From contig NZ_FMCS01000001.1 in the NCBI RefSeq assembly GCF_900091435.1, positions 248,001 through 312,000 on the forward strand: a stretch of DNA of 64,000 nucleotides. The letters are read 5' to 3'. Shown in pieces: positions 43,201 through 52,425 of this stretch. Positions within the stretch are counted from its first letter, which is position 1; each line of letters opens with the position of its first letter. The translations under genes and the position numbers were made by a program. The notes under the pieces were generated by a model. That model was not told where the DNA came from. It worked only from the letters and a program-made list of their open reading frames with translations, and did not search any database. Source of the stretch: Micromonospora chaiyaphumensis (GTDB lineage Bacteria; Actinomycetota; Actinomycetes; Mycobacteriales; Micromonosporaceae).

Positions 43201-44259
43201 ATGGCGCAAACGCCGCTGCGGGTGGGGTTGCTGGGGTACGGGATCGCCGGGCGGGTGTTCCACGCCCCGCTGGTCGCCGCCACGCCCGGCCTACGGCTGG
43301 ACGCGGTCGTCACCCGCGACCCGGAGCGCCGCGCGCAGCTCGCGGCCGAGCACCCCGACGCCCGGGCGCTCGACGACCCCGACCAGCTCTGGCAGGCCGC
43401 CGACACCCTCGACCTGGTCGTGGTGGCCACCCCGAACCGGCAGCACGTCCCGATGGCGCGGGCCGCACTCGCGGCCGGGCTGCCCGTGGTGGTGGACAAG
43501 CCGCTCGCGCCGACCGCCGCCGAGGGCCGCGCGCTGGTCGCCGAGGCGGCCGCCGCCGGGGTCCCCCTGACGGTGTTCCAGAACCGCCGCTGGGACGGCG
43601 ACTTCCGGACCGTGCGCCGGCTCGTCGAGGCGGGCGAGCTGGGCCGGGTGGCCCGCTTCGAGTCCCGGTTCGAGCGGTGGCGGCCCGCGATCAAGCCGGG
43701 CTGGCGGGAGAGCGCGGCGCCCGGCGAGGCCGGCGGCGCCCTGTTCGACCTCGGCGCCCACCTGGTCGACCAGGCGGTGCAGCTGTTCGGCCCGGTCCAG
43801 CACGTCTACGCCGAGGTGGACCGGCGCCGGCCGGGCGCCGAGGTGGACGACGACGCGTTCGTGGCGCTGACCCACGCCGGCGGGGTCCGCTCCCACCTGT
43901 GGATGAGCGCCGTGACCGCCCAGCTCGGCCCGCGCTTCCGGGTGCTCGGCGACCGCGCCGCCTACACCTCCTACGGGCTGGACCCGCAGGAGGCGGCGCT
44001 GCGCGACGGCGGGCGGCCCGGCACCCCCGGCTGGGGCGAGGTCGACCCCGACCGGTACGGGCGGCTCGGCGACGACGGCGACCTGCGGGCGGTGCCCACC
44101 GAGGCGGGCCGCTACCAGGACTTCTACACGCAGTTGGCGGCGGCGCTGCGCGACGGCGCGCCGCTGCCGGTGGACCCCGCGGACTCGGTCAAGGTGGTCG
44201 AGCTGATCGAGCTGGCGCACCAGGCGGCCGCTCAGGGCGTGACCCTGCCGGTGCCCTGA
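43201..44259 (+). CDS. Gfo/Idh/MocA-family oxidoreductase
   Basis: 352 residues, ATG with GGGGGAACGGC. N-terminal Rossmann motif GLLGYGIAGRVFHAPL and the catalytic-loop variant VVVDKPLAPT (DKP in place of EKP) are clear. The C-terminal domain has FESRFERWRPAIKPGWRE and GGALFDLGAHLVDQAVQLFG. These enzymes act on sugars or inositols with NAD(P). The closest known pattern is YdgJ/IolW-like scyllo-inositol dehydrogenases. It ends 7 nt from the convergent MFS gene. Confidence 0.86.
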   Translation: MAQTPLRVGLLGYGIAGRVFHAPLVAATPGLRLDAVVTRDPERRAQLAAEHPDARALDDPDQLWQAADTLDLVVVATPNRQHVPMARAALAAGLPVVVDKPLAPTAAEGRALVAEAAAAGVPLTVFQNRRWDGDFRTVRRLVEAGELGRVARFESRFERWRPAIKPGWRESAAPGEAGGALFDLGAHLVDQAVQLFGPVQHVYAEVDRRRPGAEVDDDAFVALTHAGGVRSHLWMSAVTAQLGPRFRVLGDRAAYTSYGLDPQEAALRDGGRPGTPGWGEVDPDRYGRLGDDGDLRAVPTEAGRYQDFYTQLAAALRDGAPLPVDPADSVKVVELIELAHQAAAQGVTLPVP

Positions 44260-44266
44260 GACCCGC

Positions 44267-45535
44267 TCAGCCCACGGACGCCGGGGTGTCCCGGCCGTCC
44301 GGGGCCGGGTCGGCGTAGGCGGCGGCCACGGTGGCCCGGTCGAACACCCGCCAGGTCGCGGCGATCACCGCGACGGCCACCGCGAGCCCCACCCAGTAGG
44401 GCGCGGTGATCCCGAACCGGTCGGCGACCACCCCGCCGAGCAGCGCCCCGACGCAGTTGCCGCCCGCCGCGACGAACAGGGTGGTGCTGCCCACCCGCCC
44501 CATCAGCGCGGGCGGGGTGAGCCGCTGGCGCAGCGAGTTGGCGACGATGTTCCACAACGCGCTGTGCACCCCGAACGCGAACAGCGCCACCCCGACCACC
44601 ACGGCGCTGCGCGAGGCGGCCAGGGCCAGGTGCAGGCCCGCCTCGATCAGCAGGCCCACCCGGACGGTCCAGGTGGCCGTGATGGCGGCGATGAGCCGGT
44701 CGCCGACCGCCGACCCGAGCAGCCCGCCCACGGCCATGCAGGTGAACAGCGCGCCGTAGCCGACCGAGCCGAGGCCGAGCCGGTCGGTGGCGAGCAGCAC
44801 CAGCACCGCGAGGGCCGCGGTAAGCGTGACGTTGAGCAGCCCGATCAGCAGGGCCATGGTGCGCAGCAGCCGCTGGGACAGCAGCCAGCGGAACCCCTCG
44901 GCGACCTCCGCGCGGACCGAGCGGCGCCCGCCCGCACCCGGCGCCCCCCGGTACGACCCGGCGAGCAGCCCGACGAGGACGGCGCTGAGCGCGTACGTGC
45001 CGGCGTTCACGGCGAACGGGATGGCCGCGGCCACCACGAAGAGGAAACCGCCCAGCGGCCCGGCGACCATGTTCTGCATGATCTGCGTGCCGCCACCGAG
45101 CCAGCCGTTGGCGCGTTCGAGGCGGGACCGGGGCACCACCGCCGGCACGACCGCCTGGGCCGCCGTGCGGAACACCACCTCGCCGGTGTTGACCACGAAC
45201 AGGACCGCGTAGAGCAGCGGCACACCGGCCCGGTCGGTGACCAGCGCGGCGGCCAGCACGGCCAGCGCGGCCACCCGCACCCAGTCGATGAGCACCATGA
45301 GCCGGCGCCGGTCCACGCGGTCCACCAGCACCCCGCCGGGCAGCGCGAACAGCAGCCAGGGCAGCCACGCCACCGCCGCGCCGGCCGACACGGTCAGCGG
45401 GTCGTCGGTCTGCGAGGCCACGTAGAGCGGGGCGGCCACCGTCGCCATCCCGCTGCCCAGCGCCGACATGGTGCTGGCCGTCCAGAGCCGGGCGAACCGC
45501 CCGTCGAGCCGATCCCCCGTGGTCCCCGTCGTCAC
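44267..45535 (-). CDS. MFS exporter (EntS/MefA-like)
   Basis: 422 residues from GTG at 45535, about 12 helices. It starts RFARLWTASTMSALGSGMATVAAPLYV, with motif A LVDRVDRRRLMVLIDWVR and TQIMQNMVAGPLGGFLFV, as in the DUF894/EntS group that exports siderophores or macrolides. No siderophore genes are close. The terminal region is short. Function beyond drug or metabolite efflux is not readable. Confidence 0.83.
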   Translation of the reverse strand: MTTGTTGDRLDGRFARLWTASTMSALGSGMATVAAPLYVASQTDDPLTVSAGAAVAWLPWLLFALPGGVLVDRVDRRRLMVLIDWVRVAALAVLAAALVTDRAGVPLLYAVLFVVNTGEVVFRTAAQAVVPAVVPRSRLERANGWLGGGTQIMQNMVAGPLGGFLFVVAAAIPFAVNAGTYALSAVLVGLLAGSYRGAPGAGGRRSVRAEVAEGFRWLLSQRLLRTMALLIGLLNVTLTAALAVLVLLATDRLGLGSVGYGALFTCMAVGGLLGSAVGDRLIAAITATWTVRVGLLIEAGLHLALAASRSAVVVGVALFAFGVHSALWNIVANSLRQRLTPPALMGRVGSTTLFVAAGGNCVGALLGGVVADRFGITAPYWVGLAVAVAVIAATWRVFDRATVAAAYADPAPDGRDTPASVG

Positions 45536-45600
45536 GGCGAGCGAACCTATCAGGAGTCGACCGGCACCCGAACCGAGTTTCCCGCCGCACCCCGCCCAGG

Positions 45601-46617
45601 TCAGCGGCGGCCGTCGACCCGGTTGCCAGCGTCGCCGAAGACCCAGCCGCTGGTCTGCCCGATGAAGTCCGCGGGGAAGCCCAGCTCGATCTCGGTGGTG
45701 GCGCTGAGCCGCCGGACCGCCTCGTCGGGGAGGTCGACGGCGAGCGCCCCGAGATTGTCGGCGAGCTGCTCGACCGAGCGCGCGCCGACGATCGGGTGCA
45801 CGGCGCGCGAGCGGGCCCGTACCCAGGCCAGGGCGACCTGCGACGGGGTGGCGCCGAGCTCGTCGGCGACCTCCTGCACGGCGCGGGCCGCCGCGTGGTC
45901 GCGGTCGGTGAGGGTGGCGGTGGCCAGGCGGGCGCCGTCGGCCGCCTCGCGCCGCGTGTACTTGCCGGAGAGGATGCCACCGGCGAGCGGGCTCCACGCC
46001 GCCACGGTCATCCCGCTCGCCTCGGCCATCGGCAGCAGCTCCCGCTCGGCGTCCCGGTTGAGCAGGCTGTACGGCACCTGGAGCCCGGCGAACGGCGTCC
46101 ACCCGCGCCACTCGGCCAGCACGTTGGCCCGCGACACCACCCAGGCGGGGGTGTCGGAGATGCCGACGTAGAGGATCTTGCCCGCGCGGACCGCGTCGTC
46201 GAGCGCCCGCATGGTCTCCTCGACCGGGGTGTGCCGGTCCCACAGGTGCACCCAGTACAGGTCGAGGTAGTCGGTGCGCAGCCGCCGCAGGCTGGTCTCC
46301 AGGGACAGCACCAGGTTCTTGCGGTGGTTGCCGGCGGCGTTGGGATCGCCGCCGTCGCGGGAGACGGTGTATTTCGTGGCCAGCACGAACCGGTCCCGGC
46401 GGCCGGACAGCAGCTCGCCGAGGAACTCCTCGCTGGCGCCCGCCCGATAGTTGATCGCCGTGTCCACCACGTTGCCGCCCGCGTCGGCGTACCGGTCGAG
46501 CATCCGGCGGCACTCGTCCAGCGGCGCGCCCACGCCGCCCTGCTCACCGAAGGTCATCGCCCCGAGAAACAGCTCGGACACGCGCAGGCCGGTGTTGCCC
46601 AGAAGTCGGTACCGCAT
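45601..46617 (-). CDS. Aldo/keto reductase
   Basis: 338 residues, ATG at 46617. N-terminal MRYRLLGNTGLRVSELFLGA, catalytic Asp/Tyr in NVVDTAINYRAG, Lys in VLATKYTVS, and His in DLYWVHLWDRHTPVEE. The phosphate-binding end HPIVGARSVEQLADNLGAL is typical of NADPH binding in AKR families 11-13. It reduces aldehydes or ketones in the cytosol. It is divergent from the split-barrel flavoprotein gene. Confidence 0.88.
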   Translation of the reverse strand: MRYRLLGNTGLRVSELFLGAMTFGEQGGVGAPLDECRRMLDRYADAGGNVVDTAINYRAGASEEFLGELLSGRRDRFVLATKYTVSRDGGDPNAAGNHRKNLVLSLETSLRRLRTDYLDLYWVHLWDRHTPVEETMRALDDAVRAGKILYVGISDTPAWVVSRANVLAEWRGWTPFAGLQVPYSLLNRDAERELLPMAEASGMTVAAWSPLAGGILSGKYTRREAADGARLATATLTDRDHAAARAVQEVADELGATPSQVALAWVRARSRAVHPIVGARSVEQLADNLGALAVDLPDEAVRRLSATTEIELGFPADFIGQTSGWVFGDAGNRVDGRR

Positions 46618-46715
46618 GGATCCAGACCCTAGCGTCCACTGTGCCCCCAGGATGTCCCGGCGGATCCGGCCGCCGCCACCCCGGCCGACGGTCGCCGGGC
46701 ATGGGAAGATCACCC

Positions 46716-47237
46716 ATGCCCGTCACGAACCCCTGGCTCGCCGGCCCCGCCCCCACCGCCCGCCTCGACCGGACCCGGCTGGAGGAGCGCATCCTCCACC
46801 TGCTCTCCACGCAGAACATGTGCGTGCTGGCCACCACCGGCCCGGGCGGGCCGCTCGCGACCCCGGTGCGCTACTTCCACCTGGACTTCACCCTGCTGTT
46901 CACGGCGGTCGCCGACTCGCCGAAGATGCGCAACCTCGCCGCCGACCCCCGCGTCTCGATCGGGATCTTCGCGCCCCTGGTCGGCCAGGCCAGCAGCCGC
47001 GGCGCCCAGGTCTTCGGCCGGGCCCGGGTGCTGCACCCCGACGACCCCGACTTCGACCGGCACTGGCCGGCGTACCGGTGGCAGTCCGACCACGTGGAGC
47101 GGTCCCGGTCACTGGACGAGCCGCCGGCCGGGCCGCTCGTGGTGGTGCCGGCCGAGCGGATCGTCTACACCGAGCACTGGCTGCGCCGCGAGGGGTACGC
47201 CCCGCGCCAGTTCTGGCGGGCCGCCGGCCCCCGCTGA
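46716..47237 (+). CDS. Pyridoxamine-5'-phosphate-oxidase-like flavin/F420 split-barrel protein
   Basis: 173 residues from an ATG at 46716 (GGGAAG upstream; an ATG at 46701 is possible). The split-barrel signature is NMCVLATTGPGGPLATPVRYF, then LLFTAVADSPKMRNLAADPRVSIGIF and SRGAQVFGRARVL. Members bind FMN, F420 or heme and often reduce small molecules. The cofactor cannot be told from this. It ends 80 nt before pncB and may share its transcript. Confidence 0.78.
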   Translation: MPVTNPWLAGPAPTARLDRTRLEERILHLLSTQNMCVLATTGPGGPLATPVRYFHLDFTLLFTAVADSPKMRNLAADPRVSIGIFAPLVGQASSRGAQVFGRARVLHPDDPDFDRHWPAYRWQSDHVERSRSLDEPPAGPLVVVPAERIVYTEHWLRREGYAPRQFWRAAGPR

Positions 47238-47317
47238 GCCGCCGGAGGCGGATCTCCCGTTTCCGGTACGCCCCGACACCGGATGGATCACAGTGGTGGC
47301 GTGGTGGAGGAGGTGGC

Positions 47318-48649
47318 ATGACGGGACTGCGAACCGACCTGTACGAGCTGCGGATGGCGGCCAGCTACCTGCGCCGGGACATGACCGAGCACGCCACGTT
47401 CAGCCTCTTCGTCCGCCGGCTGCCGCACGGGCGTGGCTTTCTGGTCGCCGCCGGGCTGGCCGAGGCGCTGGCGTTCCTGGAGAGCTTCGCCTTCGACGAC
47501 GCCGAGCTGGGCTACCTGCGCGACCTCGTCGGGTTCGACGAGCCGGCCCTGACGGCGCTGGCCGGGCTGCGGTTCACCGGGGACGTGTGGGCCGTGCCGG
47601 AGGGCCGCGTGGTCTTCGCCGACGAGCCGCTGCTGGAGGTCACCGCGCCGATCGCGGAGGCGCAGCTGGTGGAGACGGGCGTGCTGAACCTGATCACGTT
47701 CCACACCACGGTGGCCACCAAGGCGGCCCGCTGCCGGCTCGCCGCCGGCGGCGCGCAGCTGGTCGACTTCGCGTTCCGCCGTACCCACGGCATCGAGGCC
47801 GGCGCAGGGGTGGCACGGGCGTCGGCCATCGCCGGCTTCGCCGCGACCAGCGACGTCGAGGCCGCCATGCGGTACGGGCTCACCCCGTCCGGGACGATGG
47901 CCCACTCGTACGTTGAGGCGTTCCCCGACGAGCGGGCGGCGTTCCGCGCGTTCGCGGCCGACTTCCCCACCAACCCGATCTTCCTGGTCGACACCTACGA
48001 CACGCCGGCTGGCGTCCGGGCCGCCGTCGATGTCGTCACCGAACTGGGGTTGACCGGCCCGTTCGGCGTACGGCTCGACTCCGGCGACCTCGGGGCGCTG
48101 GCCCGGGAGACCCGGGCGATCCTGGACGGCGCCGGGCTGCGGCAGGCCACGATCTTCGCCAGCGGCAGCCTCGACGAGACCGTCATCGCGGGGCTCGTGG
48201 CGCAGGACGCACCGATCGACGGGTACGGCGTGGGCACCAAGATGGGCGTCTCCTACGACGCGCCGTCGCTGGACAGCGCCTACAAGCTGGTCGCCTACGG
48301 CGAACGGCCGGTGCTGAAGCTGTCCCCCGGCAAGGCCACGCTGCCCGCCGCCAAGCAGGTCTTCCGTGCTCCGACCGGTGCGGCGGGCGATGTGGTGGGG
48401 CTGCGCGACGAGCCACCACCGGGTGGCCGGGAGCCACTGCTGGTGCAGGTCATGCGCGGCGGCCGCCGGCTCGATCCCGCCGACCCGGCCGAGGCGGTCC
48501 GCGCCGCCCGTGGCCGCTTCGACGCCGACCTCGCCTGGCTGCCGGAGCCGGCCACCCGGCTGGCCGACCCGGCGCCGCCGGCCGTGACGGTCAGCCCGGC
48601 GCTGGCGACGCTGCACGAGCGGGTGGCCGCGCGATTCGGGCGCCGCTAG
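47318..48649 (+). CDS. pncB: Nicotinate phosphoribosyltransferase
   Basis: 443 residues, ATG with GGAGGAGG. Motifs: LRTDLYELRMAASYLR at the start, FRRTHGIEAGAGVARASAIA with the phosphorylated His, PSGTMAHSYVEAF, GVRLDSGDLGALA and GYGVGTKMGVSYDAPSLDSAYKLV. The enzyme makes nicotinate mononucleotide from nicotinate, PRPP and ATP, for NAD salvage. No other NAD genes are adjacent. Confidence 0.92.
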   Translation: MTGLRTDLYELRMAASYLRRDMTEHATFSLFVRRLPHGRGFLVAAGLAEALAFLESFAFDDAELGYLRDLVGFDEPALTALAGLRFTGDVWAVPEGRVVFADEPLLEVTAPIAEAQLVETGVLNLITFHTTVATKAARCRLAAGGAQLVDFAFRRTHGIEAGAGVARASAIAGFAATSDVEAAMRYGLTPSGTMAHSYVEAFPDERAAFRAFAADFPTNPIFLVDTYDTPAGVRAAVDVVTELGLTGPFGVRLDSGDLGALARETRAILDGAGLRQATIFASGSLDETVIAGLVAQDAPIDGYGVGTKMGVSYDAPSLDSAYKLVAYGERPVLKLSPGKATLPAAKQVFRAPTGAAGDVVGLRDEPPPGGREPLLVQVMRGGRRLDPADPAEAVRAARGRFDADLAWLPEPATRLADPAPPAVTVSPALATLHERVAARFGRR

Positions 48650-48761
48650 GCGGGGCGACCGGCACCGGTGCCTTCCGTGCTTTCCGTCCGGGCCGACACA
48701 CCCGCTAAAGCGTCCTAGGAGGCTAGCTTTCAGACCTCGAGGGCGCGCCCTGGCTGGACAG

Positions 48762-48811
48762 GCAACCATATGGTTGCGTATTCTCGTCACAGGCAGCCGG
48801 ATGGCTGCCTG
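48762..48811 (+). promoter_or_regulatory. Tandem related operators of the ArsR-SRPBCC gene
   Basis: Two palindromes of the form GCARCC-N4-GGYTGC: one at 48762-48777 (16 bp, perfect) and one at 48790-48811 (9-bp arms, N4 centre). Their GCARCC halves start 31 bp apart, three helical turns, placing them on one face. The second ends 8 nt before the ribosome-binding site, consistent with autorepression. Confidence 0.75.
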
Positions 48812-48829
48812 TTGTGGCGAGGAGGACGG

Positions 48830-49654
48830 GTGGACGACGTGTTCCGGGCGCTGGCCGACGCCAGCCGCCGGCGGCTGCTCGACCGCCTCAACCTTCGCAA
48901 CGGCCAGAGCCTGCGCGAGCTGTGCGCCGGGCTGGACATGACCCGACAGTCGGTGAGCAAGCACCTGGCGGTGCTGGAGGCGGCCGGCCTCGTCACCACC
49001 ACCCGACACGGGCGGGAGAAGCTGCACCACCTCAACGCCGCCCCGATCAACGCCGTCGCGGACCGGTGGATCGGCCGGTACGACCGGGGCCGGGCGCAGG
49101 CCCTCGCCGACCTGCAGACAGCATTGGAGGGGCAGCCCATGGCGAGCCCGACGTTCGTCTACACCACCTACATCCGCACCACCCCGGAACGGCTCTGGAC
49201 GGCGCTCACGGCGCCCGAGTTCACCCGCCGCTACTGGGGCGGCGTCACCCTCGTCTCCGACTGGCGGCCCGGCTCGCCGCTGCTCTGGCAGGACTCCCCG
49301 GACGGCGAGCCGAAGGACCTCGGGCAGCGGATCCTGGAGGCCGAGCCCTACCGGCGGCTCGCGTACACCTGGCACGGCTTCCAGCCCGAGCACGCCGCGC
49401 ACTTCGGCTGGTCCGACGAGGAGTTCGCCGCCCGGCTCGGCGAGCGGCGCTCGAAGGTGACCTTCGAGCTCGCCCCGCACGGCGAGACCGTCCGGCTGAC
49501 GGTGACCCACGACGACTTCTCCCCGGACAGCGAGATGCACCGGGCGATCAGCGGGCAGCTCGAGGGCAGCGGCGGCTGGCCGGAGCTGCTGGCCAGCCTC
49601 AAGAGCCTGCTGGAGACCGGCGCGCCGCTGCCGGAACCGGTCGCGGCGGACTGA
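48830..49654 (+). CDS. ArsR-type HTH fused to SRPBCC/AHSA1 domain
   Basis: 274 residues from GTG with GAGGAGG. Residues 1-90 are an ArsR winged helix (VFRALADASRRRLLDRLNLR, GLDMTRQSVSKHLAVLEAAGLVTTTR). Residues about 105-265 are an AHSA1-type START domain (TTYIRTTPERLWTALTAPEF, YWGGVTLVSDWRPGSPLLW, GGWPELLASLKSLLETG). In most genomes these are two separate coupled genes. There is an ATG at the domain junction (49139) that could give the SRPBCC part alone. It probably senses a hydrophobic ligand with the cavity domain and represses itself through the two boxes upstream. Confidence 0.85.
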   Translation: MDDVFRALADASRRRLLDRLNLRNGQSLRELCAGLDMTRQSVSKHLAVLEAAGLVTTTRHGREKLHHLNAAPINAVADRWIGRYDRGRAQALADLQTALEGQPMASPTFVYTTYIRTTPERLWTALTAPEFTRRYWGGVTLVSDWRPGSPLLWQDSPDGEPKDLGQRILEAEPYRRLAYTWHGFQPEHAAHFGWSDEEFAARLGERRSKVTFELAPHGETVRLTVTHDDFSPDSEMHRAISGQLEGSGGWPELLASLKSLLETGAPLPEPVAAD

Positions 49655-49670
49655 GCCCGCCGGCCACGAT

Positions 49671-49702
49671 CGACCGGCCCGCGCCCTCGCGCGGGCCGGT
49701 CG
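49671..49702. terminator. Bidirectional terminator
   Basis: Perfect 14-bp stem (49671-49684 with 49689-49702) and 4-nt loop between convergent genes. Confidence 0.85.
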
Positions 49703-49746
49703 GGCCGGAGCTGCCCACCCCCGTGGCGACAGCCCGGCCCGGCGCC

Positions 49747-50175
49747 TCACCGGCGGGCGGTGCGGCGCAGCAGCGGGAGGAGCACGGCGGCGGCGACCAG
49801 GTGCAGGGCGACCAGCGTCAGGGTCGCCGCCGTGCCCACTCCCCCGCCCAGCGGGCCGAGCAGCGACAGGAGCAGCACCAGCCCCGCCGTGCCGGTCCAG
49901 ACGGCGCGCGCCCGGCCGGTGAACCGCTCCAGCAGGGCCAGCAGCGCCCACGCCGCCAGACCGGCGAGCAGGGTGCTGACCCCGACCGCGGCCGCGGTCA
50001 CGGACTGTTCCGTCCCGCCGTTGCGCACGACCAGGTCGACCCCGGCCACGGGGACGGCGGCGACCCACCCGGTCAGGGTGGCGGCGGTGGCGGCGAGCAC
50101 CGCCAGGGCGCGGTCGCGGCGGCGCGCCGGGCGGGCGGCGGTGACGGCGGGGGCGGCGGCGGTCGTGGTGTCCAT
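49747..50175 (-). CDS. Four-helix membrane protein (DUF6069-like)
   Basis: 142 residues, ATG with TGGAGG. A basic cytoplasmic start is followed by four hydrophobic segments: ALAVLAATAATLTGWVAAV, VGVSTLLAGLAAWALLALL, GTAGLVLLLSLLGPL and VALHLVAAAVLLPLL. The VPVAGVDLVVRNGG loop and LLERFTGRARAVWT are shared by the DUF6069 family. Function unknown. It lies divergent to the histidine kinase gene, so it may be a target of that system. Confidence 0.72.
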   Translation of the reverse strand: MDTTTAAAPAVTAARPARRRDRALAVLAATAATLTGWVAAVPVAGVDLVVRNGGTEQSVTAAAVGVSTLLAGLAAWALLALLERFTGRARAVWTGTAGLVLLLSLLGPLGGGVGTAATLTLVALHLVAAAVLLPLLRRTARR

Positions 50176-50348
50176 CGGTGCGTACCTCCAGGATCGGGAT
50201 CGGTCACCAGCGACGCTAGGCGCGCACGGGGGGTCCGCGGATCGCGCCGCGGACCGGTTCGCCGCTCCGTCCCGGGGACCAGAGCCGGCCCGGATCTCCG
50301 TCTGGCGACCGATGAGCCCGAGCCGGTGCACGGCCTAGCATCCGGGTC

Positions 50349-51452
50349 GTGAACCGCCGGCCCCGCTCCCGTGTCCTGCTGCTGCTCGACGGCGGCATCG
50401 CCGCCGTGATGCTCGCCGTCGCCCTGACCGTCCTACTCGCCCCGGGCACGCCCCCGGCCTCGGCGGGCGGGACCGCCGCCGCGGCCGGCCTAGCCGCCGC
50501 GCAGGCCAGCTGTCTGCTGTGGATCCGCCGGCGACCGGGGTACGCGCTCGCGGTGGCCGCCCTGGCCGGTGTCGGGTTGGAGGTGCTCTGCCCTCCGCTC
50601 GGCTGGCTCGGCCTGGTCAACGTGCCGCTGGCCTACGTCGCCCGGCTCCGCCCGCCCCGGTTCTCGCTGGTCGCGCTGGGGCTGCTGCTCGTCCCGACGC
50701 CCTGGGAGCTGGTCACCGGGGGTTGGCGGGACCTGCTGTTCGCGGTGACCGCCCTGGGCCTCGGCTGGACCCTCGGTGAGCTGCAACGGGGGCACTTCCA
50801 GCGCCGCCACGACCGGCAGCGCCAGGTGCTCGCCCGGGAGCGGGAGCGGATCTCCCGCGAGCTGCACGACGTGGTGGCCCACCACGTGGCGGTCATCGCC
50901 GTGCAGGCCGCCGCCGCGGAGGACGTCTTCGACGCGCACCCGGAGCGGGCCCGCGCCGCGCTCGGCGCGATCAACACGGCGGCCCGGTCGGCGCTCACCG
51001 AGCTGCGGGCCATGCTGCACGCGCTGGCCACCGACGACGGCACGGATCCGGACGGGCCGCAGCCCGGGCTGGCGCAGCTCGACGCCCTCGCCGACGCCGT
51101 CCGGGCGGTGGGCCTGGAGGTCACGATGGACCGGGACACCGGCGGGGCGGACCTGCCCGGCGGGGTGCAGCTGTCGGCGTACCGGATCGTCCAGGAGTCG
51201 CTGACCAACGCGCTGCGGCACAGCCACGCCACCCGGGCCGACGTCAGCGTCCGCTACGGTGACGGCGTGCTGAGCCTGGCGGTGGTCGACGACGGCAGCG
51301 GGCCGCCGCGCCGCGCCGGCACGGGCGCGGGCCGGGGCATCGTCGGGATGCGCGAGCGGGCCCGGCTGCTGGGCGGCACGCTGGAGGCCGGTCCGCTGCC
51401 CGCCGGAGGGTTCCGCGTCGCGGCCCGCCTGCCCGTGGCGGCGGCGCAATGA
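50349..51452 (+). CDS. Sensor histidine kinase (NarL-linked, HisKA_3)
   Basis: 367 residues, GTG start. Four to five membrane helices fill residues 8-140 with almost no extracellular part. The dimerisation/phosphoacceptor region is ERERISRELHDVVAHHVAVIAVQ with His173. The ATPase domain has VQESLTNALRHSHATRADV, VVDDGSGPPRR and GRGIVGMRERARLLGG. It likely senses membrane state or a membrane-embedded cue and phosphorylates the next gene product. Overlaps the regulator gene by 4 nt (ATGA). Confidence 0.9.
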   Translation: MNRRPRSRVLLLLDGGIAAVMLAVALTVLLAPGTPPASAGGTAAAAGLAAAQASCLLWIRRRPGYALAVAALAGVGLEVLCPPLGWLGLVNVPLAYVARLRPPRFSLVALGLLLVPTPWELVTGGWRDLLFAVTALGLGWTLGELQRGHFQRRHDRQRQVLARERERISRELHDVVAHHVAVIAVQAAAAEDVFDAHPERARAALGAINTAARSALTELRAMLHALATDDGTDPDGPQPGLAQLDALADAVRAVGLEVTMDRDTGGADLPGGVQLSAYRIVQESLTNALRHSHATRADVSVRYGDGVLSLAVVDDGSGPPRRAGTGAGRGIVGMRERARLLGGTLEAGPLPAGGFRVAARLPVAAAQ

Positions 51453-52123
51453 GCGCGAGCGTCCGGGTGGTTATCGCCGACGACCAGGAGCTGATCCGGG
51501 CCGGGCTCGCGATGGTCATCGACGCCCGGGCCGACCTGACCGTGGTCGGCGAGGCCGCCGACGGGGTCGAGGCGGTGGCGGTGGCGAACCGGACCCGCCC
51601 CGACGTGGTGCTCATGGACGTGCGGATGCCCCGGCAGGACGGCATCGCCGCCACCCGGGAGCTGGTGTCCGGCGGCAACCCGGCACGCGTGGTCATGCTC
51701 ACCACCTTCGATCTCGACGAGCACGTGTACGCCGCGTTGCGCGCCGGCGCCAGCGCCTTCCTGCTGAAGGACACCCGCCCGGCCGACCTGGCCGAGGCGG
51801 TGCGGGTGGTGGCCCGGGGCGAGGCGCTGCTCGCGCCCACCGTGACTCGCCGGCTGCTGGACCGGTTCGCCGACCAGTTGCCCGGCGCGTCCGGCGATCG
51901 GGGGCGGCTCGCGGCGCTCACCGCCCGCGAGGTGGAGGTGCTGACGCTCGCCGCGCGGGCACTGTCCAATGCGGAGATCGCCGAGCGGTTGTTCCTGAGC
52001 ACCGCCACCGTGAAGACGCACGTGTCCGCCATCCTCACGAAGCTGGGCCTGCGCGACCGGATCCAGGCGGTGGTCTTCGCCTACGACGTGGGCCTGGTCC
52101 GCCCCGAGCCGCCGCCCCGCTGA
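51449..52123 (+). CDS. NarL/LuxR-family response regulator
   Basis: 224 residues. Receiver domain with acidic pocket IADDQE, phosphorylated Asp57 in VVLMDVRMP, and Lys107 in FLLKDT. LuxR-type HTH at about 150-205 (LTAREVEVLTLAARALSNAE, IAERLFLSTATVKTHVSAIL). Partner of the overlapping histidine kinase. Targets are unknown; the divergent DUF6069-like gene and the downstream surface protein gene are close candidates. Confidence 0.92.
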   Translation: MSASVRVVIADDQELIRAGLAMVIDARADLTVVGEAADGVEAVAVANRTRPDVVLMDVRMPRQDGIAATRELVSGGNPARVVMLTTFDLDEHVYAALRAGASAFLLKDTRPADLAEAVRVVARGEALLAPTVTRRLLDRFADQLPGASGDRGRLAALTAREVEVLTLAARALSNAEIAERLFLSTATVKTHVSAILTKLGLRDRIQAVVFAYDVGLVRPEPPPR

Positions 52124-52425
52124 CATCGCCCGCTCCGGTCGAGCGGCTCATCGGGGATCGAACCGGACAGACGCGCCGGCACCGTCGGGACGGGACGTTC
52201 CGCGCAGGGCCGGACGAGCCGCCGCGCCCGGTTGCCCGTGCTGGGCGGGCATGTCCGTCGCACCCGGGAGCGACCGGGAACACGTGACGGCAGCGAAGAT
52301 TTCTCAATTACGCCGAGTGACCGCCCCAACCCTCCTAGTGTTGGCCACACCGGTGCTAGTCACGGAGTTGGCCACCCGAACGACGTCCCACGCAGACAGC
52401 GGACGAAAAGTGAGGGAAGACGCGG
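52124..52425 (+). promoter_or_regulatory. 302-nt upstream region of the surface protein gene
   Basis: No gene seen. It is relatively AT-rich around 52291-52320 (AAGATTTCTCAATTACG). The 9-nt sequence GTTGGCCAC occurs twice as direct repeats, 52340-52348 and 52367-52375, 27 nt apart, each near a CTAGT. A GTGAGGGA ribosome-binding site precedes the ATG at 52426. The repeats could be regulator sites. Confidence 0.45.

Noticed and set aside
47288..50068. 926-aa minus-strand open frame
   Set aside because: Antisense shadow of pncB and the ArsR-SRPBCC gene, both of which have strong motifs.
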